Source: Microbacterium endophyticum
Lineage (GTDB): Bacteria; Actinomycetota; Actinomycetes; Actinomycetales; Microbacteriaceae
Direction of reading: 5' to 3'
NCBI RefSeq assembly: GCF_011047135.1
Contig: NZ_CP049255.1
Coordinates: 992,001 to 1,056,000, forward strand
Length of the DNA: 64,000 nt
Shown here: in pieces, positions 46,869 through 55,229 of the stretch
Layout of the letters: the number at the start of each line of letters is the position of its first letter
Numbering within the stretch: the stretch's first letter is position 1
Notes under the pieces: generated by a model
The model's input: the letters and a program-made list of their open reading frames with translations, nothing else
Told to the model about the DNA's origin: nothing
The model's database searches: none
Made by a program: the position numbers and the translations under genes

Positions 46869-48628
46869 GACGCGAGGGACTGTCGGTAGGCGCGCCATCC
46901 GCCGTGAGCGGTGATGTCCTCGGCGCCCTGCAGTGCGACGGTCTCGCACATGAAGCCCGACACGGTGTGGCCGTCATCGAGGACTGTGGAGCCGATCCCC
47001 ATGGGGGCCGGAAGTGACGCGACGAAACGCCCGAAGCCTGCCGCAGGCAGGCGCCATACTTCACCGGCGATAGCGGCGCCGCCCTCAGCAACCCGCGCGA
47101 GCCCCGGCTTCGGCGGAGTTGTCGCGAGTGCATAGAGCCGATAGTCGGGAGCGGTCTTGACCTCGGCCATGAAGCTGCCGCCGGCAGCGATCAGCTGGTG
47201 GTTGAGCGGCTGACCCCGAAGGTGCGCGCCGACGACGAGCAGATCGACGTCGGGCGCGATGATGCGCTCGGCCAACTGTGCGAGGGTGCGGTCAGCGAAC
47301 GGGGCTCCCGTGAGCATCACGCCGAACGGCAGACCGCCGACGACTCCAGCGGGCACCGCGAGCGCGCTCCGATCCAGCAGATTGGCGAAGTTCGTATACT
47401 TGCCCATCTTGCTGTTGGCACCGATCGGATCGGCCGCGACCTCGTCGAGCGTCGGATGCCACGTGGTCGTAGGAGTCAGCAGTGCAACTGTGCCTTCCAA
47501 CCGCCGGAGGCCCTCAAGGCCCAGGCGTTCGAGGCGCTCACGATCACGGAAATACTCGGATGCCTTCGCCTCGGCGCCGCCGAGAACGATCTGGGCGACA
47601 GTTGAGTCGATGTCGGTGCCGATGAGGTCGCGGTGCGTGTCGATGAAGTCGCCGACAGCCGCCGTTCGCTCCGCGACGAATGCGCCACCGTAGAGCAGGG
47701 ACGCAGCTTCAAGGAGCGGCGCAATGTCGACCTCGACGATCTGTACCCCGCTCGCTGCGAGCGATGCGACAACGCGAGCGAAGGCATCCGCCCATCCTTC
47801 GGCGAGACCTTCGAGGTGCTCGGGCGTGGGGATCGCAACCACGGGAGCGGCATCGAGCGGAGCAGCAGGCTGGTCGATGCGTCCGAGCGGGTCGACACCG
47901 TCGGGGCCGCCCATGACTTCGGCGGCCTGCCGGGCAAGGCGCAGCTCGCGAGCGAACACAGTCACGCAATCCAACGTGCGGCATGCCGGCACGACTCCCG
48001 TGGTGGGAACGAGACCCACTGTCGGCTTCACTCCGACGATGCCGCAGAGAGCGGCTGGCACGCGCCCGGAGCCCGCGGTGTCGGTGCCGAGGGCGATATC
48101 GACGATGCCGAGGGCCGTTGCCACGGCCGATCCAGAGCTTGAGCCACCCGAAATTCGCGTGGGGTCCCACGCGCCGCGAACGGCGCCGAAGGGGCTCCGC
48201 GTGCCGACGAGGCCCGTTGCGAACTGGTCGAGGTTGGTTTTGCCGATGACGATGACGCCCGCTTTTCGCAGCCGCGCAACGGCCGGGGCATCTTCCACGG
48301 GGTTGTACGAGTAGGCGCGGGATCCAGCGGTCGTTGGTACACCCGCGACATCGATGTTGTCTTTCACCGCGGCGACGACCCCATAAAGCGGGAGGTGCTC
48401 TCCTGCAGCAACGCGCGCATCGAGCGCTTCGGCTTCAGCACGCACCTCGGCTTCGTCACGCACGGTGATCCACACTTCGGGGCGATCGACCGCCCGCATC
48501 CGTTCGTACGCGTCTGCGACGCGAGTAAGCGCGCTCACTGTGCTTGCAAAAAACACCGTGCTTGTAGAAATCACCGTGCTTGTAGAAATCACCGTGCTTG
48601 TAGAAATCACTGTGCTCTGAGAAATCAC
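46865..48628 (-). CDS. atzF: allophanate hydrolase
   Basis: The product is 587 aa. The N-terminal amidase-signature domain has the catalytic Lys in AAVKDNIDVAG and the Ser pair in ISGGSSSGSAVA. The C-terminal ~120 residues (GAHLRGQPLNHQL to the end) are the allophanate-hydrolase-type domain, which in relatives decarboxylates the intermediate. It converts allophanate to CO2 and ammonia. GTG 48628 overlaps the carboxylase stop and has GGAGG 6 nt upstream, so the start is well supported. The first ~30 residues are five six-residue repeats (consensus STVIST) from an 18-bp DNA repeat and are absent from typical family members. Confidence 0.95.
   Translation of the reverse strand: MISQSTVISTSTVISTSTVISTSTVFFASTVSALTRVADAYERMRAVDRPEVWITVRDEAEVRAEAEALDARVAAGEHLPLYGVVAAVKDNIDVAGVPTTAGSRAYSYNPVEDAPAVARLRKAGVIVIGKTNLDQFATGLVGTRSPFGAVRGAWDPTRISGGSSSGSAVATALGIVDIALGTDTAGSGRVPAALCGIVGVKPTVGLVPTTGVVPACRTLDCVTVFARELRLARQAAEVMGGPDGVDPLGRIDQPAAPLDAAPVVAIPTPEHLEGLAEGWADAFARVVASLAASGVQIVEVDIAPLLEAASLLYGGAFVAERTAAVGDFIDTHRDLIGTDIDSTVAQIVLGGAEAKASEYFRDRERLERLGLEGLRRLEGTVALLTPTTTWHPTLDEVAADPIGANSKMGKYTNFANLLDRSALAVPAGVVGGLPFGVMLTGAPFADRTLAQLAERIIAPDVDLLVVGAHLRGQPLNHQLIAAGGSFMAEVKTAPDYRLYALATTPPKPGLARVAEGGAAIAGEVWRLPAAGFGRFVASLPAPMGIGSTVLDDGHTVSGFMCETVALQGAEDITAHGGWRAYRQSLAS
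48539..48627 (-). repeat. translated 18-bp tandem repeats at the atzF start
   Basis: Plus-strand units of the type GTGCTTGTAGAAATCACC repeat about five times (two are diverged), giving the residue pattern STV every six residues at the allophanate hydrolase N-terminus. The frame is kept. Confidence 0.85.
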
Positions 48629-51600
48629 TGTGCTCCTCCGATGACGGCAAGTACTTGGCCGGCGGAAACCTGCTCACCCGATCGCACGTATACCGCTGTG
48701 ACCGGTCCGGATGCTGGTGCGCTCACTGTTGTCTCCATCTTCATTGCCTCGAGGACGATCACTCCGTCACCAGCAGTGACCTGAGCGCCTTCTTGTTGGT
48801 CGACTTTCCATACGGTTGCGGCGAATGGCGCAGTGACGGCAGTCGCCCCGGGCGGCACCACGATCGTATCGACGGATGCCGCGGCAACGGGTTCGTCGTT
48901 CGTTCGATCGAACTCGCCCGCGGCCCGCCACCGCTCGCGTTCTTCATCGAATGCCGTGCGCTGGCGCTCCCGGAACTTTTCGATGTCGGTTGAATTGGCA
49001 GCGAGGAATTTTTCGTAATCGCCGAGAGCGAAAGTACCCTCGCGCGTTTCGAAGTTCGCACGCCCCGCGTCGGTATCGGCGCGGAGGTCAAGCAGCTCTT
49101 CGGCCGAGACCGGATACCAATTGATGCGGTCGAAAAACCGCAACGCCCACGGGTTCTCGGCAAACATTCCACCCTGTCGAAAACGGTTCCAGATTTGCAC
49201 CGTGCGGCCAACGAATTGGTAGCCGCCGGGGCCTTCCATGCCGTAAATGCACATGTAGGCGCCGCCGATGCCGACGGAGTTCTCGGCCGTCCACGTGCGT
49301 GCCGGGTTGTATTTCGTGGTGACCAGCCGGTGCCGTGGGTCAAGAGGCGTCGCAACAGGAGCCCCCAGGTAAACGTCGCCGAGGCCCAGCACGAGGTACT
49401 CGGCGTCGAACACTGTGCGCTGCACGTCTTCGACGGTGTCGAGCCCGTTGATGCGGCGAATGAACTCGATGTTCCACGGCGTCCAGGGGGCATCGTTTCG
49501 AACGCCCGCCATGTACCGTTCGATCGCAAGACGCGTGGCCGGGTCATCCCACGACAACGGCAGATTGACGGTACGCGAAGGCACGACGAGCTCGCTCGTC
49601 GGAGGCAGGTCCTCTTCGATTTCGCGCAGCATCCCGACGAGTTGAGATGCCCGCAGCTGATGTGCGTCGGTGTGGATCTGCAACGACCGGATGCCCGGGG
49701 TCACGTCCACGATGCCGCCCGGCGCCACCTCGGCAAGGCGTGTTTGCAGGGCATGCACCCGCATGCGGAGCCCGAGATCGAGCACGTTGTCGCCGTATTC
49801 CACGAGCAGGTTGTCGTCGCCATCGCGGCGATACGTCACATCCGGACGCAGTACGCGGTCGCCCTCGGTGATCGCTTCGATGCGGCCCATGACGCCGTCG
49901 TCTCCGTCGCCACCGATGAGCGACGGGCCAGTGAGCGAACGCTCGGCGTCGAGAGACGCGGCATCCGCTTCGCGCACCGGCACGAACCGCACGGTGTCGC
50001 CGGGGCGGAGCTGGCCGACTTTCCAGAGCTCGCCGCTTGCGACGACGGCGGGGCAGACAAAACCACCGAGGCTCGGCCCGTCGGGGCCGAGGATGATCGG
50101 GGTGTCGCCCGTGAAGTCGAGCGCGCCGACGGCGTAGGGGGTGTCGTGGATGTTGGAGGGGTGAAGGCCGGCTTCTCCCCCATCGACGCGGGCCCACTGC
50201 GGCCGGGGACCGGTCAGGCGCACACCGGTGCGCGCGGAATTGATCTGCACCCCGTAGTCGGTGGCGTAGAGCGTGTCGATGTCTTCGCGAGTGAAGAACT
50301 CGGGGGCGGCGTGCGGCCCCTCGGTGACGCCGATTCGCCATGTCGTGGTGAAGTGCGGTCGGTCGGCGATGGGTGTAGCCGCGGGCGCCGCGAGGTCGGC
50401 ATTCGAACGTACGCGCAAGACGTCGCCGGCGACGAGCGCCCGTCCGCCATGGCCGCCGAAACCGCCGAGGGTGAAAGTCGATGCGCTCCCGAGGTAGCTC
50501 GGCACGTCGATTCCGCCGCGGACGGCGAGCGCGAGGCGAATTCCGGGTCCGGGTGCCTGGCCGATCGCGAGCATGCCCCCGGCCGGGATCTCGATCGGCT
50601 CCCAGAGCGCGACCGGAGCGCCGTCAAGAGTGACAGGCGCTTCGGCCCCTGCCACACAGACAACCGCCGCCGTACTGAACCGCAGTGTCGGGCCCTGCAG
50701 CGTGATTTCAAGGCCGGGTGCATCGTCGAGGTTTCCGACCGCGCGGTTCGCCTCGCGAAATGACAGTGCGTCCATTGGCCCCGAGGGCGGCACCCCGACG
50801 TCCCAGTAGCCGAGGCGGCCCGGCAGGTCTTGCACCGTTGTCATGATTCCGGGGGCGAGCACGTCGACGCGGTCATCGGGGTCGTGCACGTCGGCGAGCA
50901 TCGTGGTGTCGTGCGTCATGGCGCGAACCCGAGGATCGATGCTCAGCTCGCGTAGCAACCCGAGGCCTGTCGCGATGCCATCGATCCGGCTTGCCGAAAT
51001 CGCCTCGTGCATGAGGTCGAAGGCGGCGTCTCGATCGGGTGCGAACGTGATCACTTTGGCCAACAGCGGATCGTACGATGCGGTCACCTCGGTGCCGTTT
51101 TCGATCCACCCATCGATCCGCACGCCCGGCATAGGGTCACTGTTTTCGCCCGGAAACCGCACCGCGGTGATGAGGCCGGTTGACGGCGTGTGCCCGCGGT
51201 CGGGGTCTTCCGCGTAGATGCGGGCCTCGACCGCGTGGCCGTTCGGCGAGAGCGTCGTCGAGAACAGGTGCGACGGGATCGCTTCGGCGCCCTCGCGTGC
51301 GAGCGTCACCATGAGCGCGACCAAATCGATACCGAACACTGCCTCGGTAACCGGGTGCTCCACCTGGAGGCGCGTATTGACCTCGAGGAAGAAGGCCTGC
51401 TCCGACGACGGGTCGTAGACGAACTCGACGGTTCCGGCCGAGCGGTAGTTGATCGATTCGGCGAGTCGCCGCGCCGCGGCGTGGATGTGACGGCGCACCT
51501 CGTCGGGAAGGTGCGGCGCCGGTGCTTCTTCCATGACCTTCTGATTACGTCGCTGCAGGGTGCAGTCGCGGTCGCCGAACACAGCGATCCGGCCTTCGCC

Positions 51601-52251
51601 GTCACCGAAGATCTGCACTTCGATGTGGCGGGCGGGGCGCACGAGCTTTTCGAGGAAGATTCCGGCGGCGCCGAAACTCGCCGCCGCTTGGCGCGACACG
51701 GTGTCGAATGCTGAACGGAGAGCTGCGGCATCCGCGCACACCTGCATTCCGATTCCGCCACCGCCGCCGGTCGCTTTCAGCATCACGGGGTAGCCGATGC
51801 GCGATGCCTCGCGCTCGGCGTGCGCGACGTCATCGAGAACTCCGGAGCCGGGAAGAAGGGGAACACCGGCGGCTTCGGCGAGCTCTCGCGCGGTGTGCTT
51901 GAGGCCGAACGTTTCGATCTGTTCGGGGGTTGGGCCAAGCCACTTGAGTCCCGCAGCGGCGACGGCTCGGGCAGCCGGTGCGCTTTCAGCGAGAAACCCG
52001 TAGCCGGGGTGGATGGCGCCGGCGCCGGTTTTTTGAGCGGCCGCGATGATCGCATCGATCAGCAGATACGACTCGGATGCCGCCGGCGGCCCAATCCGCA
52101 CGGCCTCATCGGCTTCGCGTACATGGGGCGCTGCGCGATCGGCGTCGGAATAGACCGCGATCGCGCGGAGTCCCTGCGCCTGGACAGAACGAATGATGCG
52201 GCGGGCGATTTCGCCGCGGTTGGCGACGAGAACAGTATCGAATCCGGTCAT
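48625..52251 (-). CDS. uca: biotin-dependent urea or guanidine carboxylase
   Basis: The product is 1208 aa. The start ATG 52251 overlaps the UAAP2 stop (ATGA). Domains in order: biotin carboxylase (residues 1-450; LVANRGEIARRI, GGGGIGMQVC), KipA/KipI-like carboxyltransferase parts (from about 470; MTTVQDLPGRLGYWDVGVPPSG, and later GGAYMCIYGMEGPGGYQFVG) and a C-terminal biotin-carrier domain with EAMKMET. It carboxylates urea to allophanate, or guanidine to carboxyguanidine. Because UAAP1/UAAP2, described elsewhere as a carboxyguanidine deiminase pair, are encoded directly upstream, guanidine is a strong alternative substrate. A residue-level check against characterised enzymes would separate the two. 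Confidence 0.93.
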   Translation of the reverse strand: MTGFDTVLVANRGEIARRIIRSVQAQGLRAIAVYSDADRAAPHVREADEAVRIGPPAASESYLLIDAIIAAAQKTGAGAIHPGYGFLAESAPAARAVAAAGLKWLGPTPEQIETFGLKHTARELAEAAGVPLLPGSGVLDDVAHAEREASRIGYPVMLKATGGGGGIGMQVCADAAALRSAFDTVSRQAAASFGAAGIFLEKLVRPARHIEVQIFGDGEGRIAVFGDRDCTLQRRNQKVMEEAPAPHLPDEVRRHIHAAARRLAESINYRSAGTVEFVYDPSSEQAFFLEVNTRLQVEHPVTEAVFGIDLVALMVTLAREGAEAIPSHLFSTTLSPNGHAVEARIYAEDPDRGHTPSTGLITAVRFPGENSDPMPGVRIDGWIENGTEVTASYDPLLAKVITFAPDRDAAFDLMHEAISASRIDGIATGLGLLRELSIDPRVRAMTHDTTMLADVHDPDDRVDVLAPGIMTTVQDLPGRLGYWDVGVPPSGPMDALSFREANRAVGNLDDAPGLEITLQGPTLRFSTAAVVCVAGAEAPVTLDGAPVALWEPIEIPAGGMLAIGQAPGPGIRLALAVRGGIDVPSYLGSASTFTLGGFGGHGGRALVAGDVLRVRSNADLAAPAATPIADRPHFTTTWRIGVTEGPHAAPEFFTREDIDTLYATDYGVQINSARTGVRLTGPRPQWARVDGGEAGLHPSNIHDTPYAVGALDFTGDTPIILGPDGPSLGGFVCPAVVASGELWKVGQLRPGDTVRFVPVREADAASLDAERSLTGPSLIGGDGDDGVMGRIEAITEGDRVLRPDVTYRRDGDDNLLVEYGDNVLDLGLRMRVHALQTRLAEVAPGGIVDVTPGIRSLQIHTDAHQLRASQLVGMLREIEEDLPPTSELVVPSRTVNLPLSWDDPATRLAIERYMAGVRNDAPWTPWNIEFIRRINGLDTVEDVQRTVFDAEYLVLGLGDVYLGAPVATPLDPRHRLVTTKYNPARTWTAENSVGIGGAYMCIYGMEGPGGYQFVGRTVQIWNRFRQGGMFAENPWALRFFDRINWYPVSAEELLDLRADTDAGRANFETREGTFALGDYEKFLAANSTDIEKFRERQRTAFDEERERWRAAGEFDRTNDEPVAAASVDTIVVPPGATAVTAPFAATVWKVDQQEGAQVTAGDGVIVLEAMKMETTVSAPASGPVTAVYVRSGEQVSAGQVLAVIGGAQ

Positions 52252-52934
52252 GGTCGAGTCACAATCATCCGGAGCGGCGTGCAGTTGAAGTCGTTGCACG
52301 GGTTGTTCATCTGCGGGCAGTTGGAGACGATCACGAGTACATCGCGCTCGGCGCGGATCGCCACCCGCTTACCCGGAGCCGACATGCCATCGACGATGCC
52401 GAGGCTGCCGTCGGGCTCGACCGGCACGTTCATGAACCAGTTGATGTTCGAGACGAGGTCGCGTGCGCCGAGGCCGTAGCGTGCTGCTTCGGCGAGGAAG
52501 TTTTCGCGGCATCCGTGCTGATACAGCGTGTGGTGTCCGTAGCGGAGCGTGTTCGACTCTTTGCTGCACGCGCCACCGATCGTGTCTTGCCGGTCGATCT
52601 CGTTGTCGACCACCGTCATGAGGGGCGTGCCCTGGTTGCTCCGCAAAACCGAGCCGGTACGAAGGTAGGCGTTCCCCTGCCACGCGAGAGTGTCAGATGC
52701 GCTGTAGCGCACATCGGTGTCGTGTGCGTCGTAGATGAGACAGTCGGCGGACTGGTTGCCGCCGACATCGACGATCGTCAAGGCGTCGCCGGCGCGAACG
52801 ATTCCCGACCACGGTGCGCGGGGTTCGACCCGCTCATCGAGCACGATAGTGCCCCCGACGAGCGGCTCACTCCAGTCGAGCGGGCTGCCCTCGGCGTAAA
52901 CCGGGCGCGGGGGAACAGTTGTTGAGATGGTCAT
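52248..52934 (-). CDS. urea amidolyase-associated protein 2 (DUF1989), carboxyguanidine deiminase subunit candidate
   Basis: The product is 228 aa. ATG 52934 has AGGA 8 nt upstream. DUF1989 features: GDALTIVDVGGNQSADCLIYDA, CSKESNTLRYGHH, Cys in YQHGCRENFL and a C-terminal NCPQMNNPCNDFNCTP with clustered Cys. With UAAP1 it forms, in characterised species, a two-subunit deiminase that converts carboxyguanidine to allophanate (CgdA/CgdB). The gene is 10 bp after UAAP1 and overlaps the carboxylase start. Confidence 0.88.
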   Translation of the reverse strand: MTISTTVPPRPVYAEGSPLDWSEPLVGGTIVLDERVEPRAPWSGIVRAGDALTIVDVGGNQSADCLIYDAHDTDVRYSASDTLAWQGNAYLRTGSVLRSNQGTPLMTVVDNEIDRQDTIGGACSKESNTLRYGHHTLYQHGCRENFLAEAARYGLGARDLVSNINWFMNVPVEPDGSLGIVDGMSAPGKRVAIRAERDVLVIVSNCPQMNNPCNDFNCTPLRMIVTRP

Positions 52935-52944
52935 TGTGCTTTCC

Positions 52945-53787
52945 TCAAATCCCGGCGAGTTCGGCGTACGTGATCGTGTTGCGGTAGGCACGTTCGCGTT
53001 CGGGGGATGCCGTGAACGCGGCGTCTCCGGGAGCTGTCGGTGTTCCGCGCCACGCTGTGATCTGCAGCGGCCCCACGATGTAGTCGCCACGCGGGTCACG
53101 CGGATGCGGCACGTTGGCGAGCAGCAGGATGAGCGGCAACTCAGCCACGAGCTCGACAGTGTGGCCGGCTCCCGCTGAGCCCCGCCACTGCAGCGAACCG
53201 TCATCGTCAACATGGACGCCCTGAAAGAACGACACCGATGGCGGAATGTCGCGCGAAGTCAGGCCGTGCTTTGAAGCGGCGAGCGCGAGGAGCGACTGGC
53301 CCGACGGAGACGAACCTTCGGGCGCGGCATCGCCGTATTTCTCGATGTTCCAGGCGTCACTCGTCGTGCCGCAAAAGGCATCGTGTTGAGTCGAGGTGTC
53401 GGCCACGATCGTTGCGAGCACACGCCCATCACCCGAGAGCAGCGGGTGGTTCACGCCGAGATAGGCCTGCCACGGGATCTTTTGAGTGTCGGCGACGTTC
53501 AGCCGTTCGCCGGTCTCGACAGCGTTCAGGGCAACCAGGTGCGCGCAGGCATCGCCCGACGGATCGTGCAGACGAACACGGGTTCCGCGCGCGACGCGGA
53601 GGTGGGTGTACCCGCCCGGCGCGACGGTCTCGGCCCAGAGCAGCGCATCGGAGCCGACATCGCTCGGCGCGAATGGGGCGCGGCTTGGGGGAAGATACGG
53701 CATCCATTCCGACTGCGTCGCGCGGGAACGCGCGTTTTCGCGGGCCGTGGCCACATTTTGGAGAGCTGATTCAGTTCGCGTCGACAT
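52945..53787 (-). CDS. urea amidolyase-associated protein 1 (DUF1989), carboxyguanidine deiminase subunit candidate
   Basis: The product is 280 aa. DUF1989 motifs: ARGTRVRLHDPSGDACAHLVALNA, NVADTQKIPWQAYLG, LATIVADTSTQHDAFCGTTS and FFQGVHVDDDG. The ATG at 53787 has AAGGA 6 nt upstream and overlaps the end of the phosphotriesterase-like gene by 17 bp. It is the partner of UAAP2. The pair marks guanidine carboxylase operons more than simple urea operons (known from other bacteria). Confidence 0.88.
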   Translation of the reverse strand: MSTRTESALQNVATARENARSRATQSEWMPYLPPSRAPFAPSDVGSDALLWAETVAPGGYTHLRVARGTRVRLHDPSGDACAHLVALNAVETGERLNVADTQKIPWQAYLGVNHPLLSGDGRVLATIVADTSTQHDAFCGTTSDAWNIEKYGDAAPEGSSPSGQSLLALAASKHGLTSRDIPPSVSFFQGVHVDDDGSLQWRGSAGAGHTVELVAELPLILLLANVPHPRDPRGDYIVGPLQITAWRGTPTAPGDAAFTASPERERAYRNTITYAELAGI

Positions 53788-54808
53788 AGGAATTCCTTAC
53801 GTGCTGGCGGTCGAGAAGTCGTCGCGGCTCGTCGATCCACATCTCATCGATGCGGGCGCCAGCGATGCCGCGTCGGTGAAGTTCGGGCACGATCTCGGCG
53901 GCAAGGTACCCGTAGCCGCGTCCGCCGAAAACAGCGAGCTGCGTTTTCGTCCAGATGGATTGCCCGAGTACGTGCCGCGAATGGGAATGCGTCATAACGA
54001 AGTCGACGAAGAAGTCGAGCCGGTCGGCATCCTGCGGGTTGTCGATTCGGCCTTCGTGCACAGCTTCGGTTCCAAAACACATTTCGAGCACGGCGCCCGC
54101 ATCAGCGAGGTCGTCCCAATAGCTGGCGTCCATGTACTCATCTGCGTTTGTGAAGACGACGCGGTCGGCCGGAAGACCCTCGGTGGTCACCACTGCCAGC
54201 ACATCGAGTCCACGGCGAGCTGTCTCTTCTAGCCGCACGGTGACGGCAGCGCCGGCCGACAGTGCCGCCCGTGCCGCGGCGCGCAGCATTGCCTGCTCGC
54301 GCGGTGGAAAGTCGGCGGTGGTGCCCATGATTCCGAGAATGCCGGCGCGAAAGGTGGTGCCAGGGATCGCGACGGTGAGTGCGTCGGAAAGGTGCTGTCG
54401 TAGCTCCGATTCGGACATGCGCGCGATCCAGCTCGGCAGCGTGCGAGGAATGTATGCGCCGTACGCGCTGACGACAGCCACTCCAGAAGCACGCGAAATG
54501 TCGGGCAGGTGTGTGTGGTGCGGCCCAAGTCCCCATGAGGATGCCTCGACAACGCCGTGTTGACCGGCGCGAGCTGTCGCTCCGAGCTCGCGCGCGATGA
54601 GAGCCGGGTCGTCGAGTCGGAGGTTGTCGGCGGAGGCGAGCATATTGCGGCGCAGGTACCGGATGTTTCGTGCGGTGACTCTGTCGAGTTCAGGAGCCGG
54701 CTCCGTGCCGGGTCGAGCGAGTCGCGACGAGTCACTCACAAGGTGATCGTGCATGGAGGTCGGCCCCCACGTGCTGGCGGGCACGGGACCGAGGACCGTT
54801 TCGATCAC
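53771..54808 (-). CDS. phosphotriesterase-family TIM-barrel protein with degenerate metal site
   Basis: The product is 345 aa with a GTG start preceded by GGAGG. The first metal motif is present as MHDHLV, and Glu (VVEASSW) occupies the bridging position seen in part of the family. The later ligands are changed: the THT-type His region reads VTVRLEE, the GHL-type His region reads VFTNADEY, and the Asp region reads LGQSIWTKTQL. The end (GARIDEMWIDEPRRLL) is typical. It is the first gene of the carboxylase operon. The fold assignment is good, but the reaction is unknown; a binuclear hydrolase is unlikely if these ligands are really lost. Confidence 0.8.
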   Translation of the reverse strand: MIETVLGPVPASTWGPTSMHDHLVSDSSRLARPGTEPAPELDRVTARNIRYLRRNMLASADNLRLDDPALIARELGATARAGQHGVVEASSWGLGPHHTHLPDISRASGVAVVSAYGAYIPRTLPSWIARMSESELRQHLSDALTVAIPGTTFRAGILGIMGTTADFPPREQAMLRAAARAALSAGAAVTVRLEETARRGLDVLAVVTTEGLPADRVVFTNADEYMDASYWDDLADAGAVLEMCFGTEAVHEGRIDNPQDADRLDFFVDFVMTHSHSRHVLGQSIWTKTQLAVFGGRGYGYLAAEIVPELHRRGIAGARIDEMWIDEPRRLLDRQHVRNSYVDAN

Positions 54809-54832
54809 GGCGCCTCCCTCTTCGTCGCTTGC

Positions 54833-54859
54833 GGATCCACAATAGCCGACTTAGGATCC
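54833..54859. promoter_or_regulatory. paired GGATCC sites in a 55-bp divergent control region
   Basis: GGATCC at 54833-54838 and 54854-54859 have centres 21 bp apart, two helical turns, in the only non-coding DNA between the two arms of the cluster (54809-54863). They may be the operator of a shared regulator. Confidence 0.45.
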
Positions 54860-54863
54860 AATC

Positions 54864-55223
54864 ATGACGCAGACTCTTCGCCCGCTCGACATCGACGCCA
54901 CAACTCTTGATGCCAAGCCCTTGGCCCCGCCGAGCGCTGAGCCTCTTTCCGGCGCGATCGAGGTGCGTTCACGAGTTGAGTTCACTAATGAGGAACGCAC
55001 CGTCATCTCGGGAGTGTGGGAAAGCGACCTCGGCACGTCACGCTGGGAGTTCCTTACGCGAGGCGAGATCATTCACATAGTCTCAGGCGCGATGACTGTA
55101 CAGCGCGATGGCGAAGAGCCAGTTGAGCTCACCGCCGGGAGCGCCGCGTTCTTCCCGATCGGCTGGACGGGTATCTGGACCGTCACCGAGGTCGTTCGCA
55201 AGTTTTACGTCGTCTACAAGTAG
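54864..55223 (+). CDS. small cupin protein (DUF861/EutQ-like)
   Basis: The product is 119 aa, one cupin barrel: GVWESDLGTSRWEF, GEIIHIVSGAMTVQRDGEEPVEL and GSAAFFPIGWTGIWTV, the last being typical of the Cupin_3/DUF861 group. Only one clear His (EIIHIVSG) remains of the usual metal-binding set. It is cytosolic. It shares an operon with the LLM monooxygenase gene 6 bp downstream and is divergent from the carboxylase operon. It might bind or isomerise a pathway compound; this is inference. Confidence 0.85.
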   Translation: MTQTLRPLDIDATTLDAKPLAPPSAEPLSGAIEVRSRVEFTNEERTVISGVWESDLGTSRWEFLTRGEIIHIVSGAMTVQRDGEEPVELTAGSAAFFPIGWTGIWTVTEVVRKFYVVYK

Positions 55224-55229
55224 GCCGAC

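Noticed and set aside
48539..48628. Regular repeats that could suggest a CRISPR array
   Set aside because: The units are contiguous with no spacers, are in frame inside atzF, and no cas genes are present.
54809..54863. Search for a guanidine (ykkC-type) riboswitch before the carboxylase operon
   Set aside because: The intergenic region is only 55 bp and shows no ykkC-like structure.
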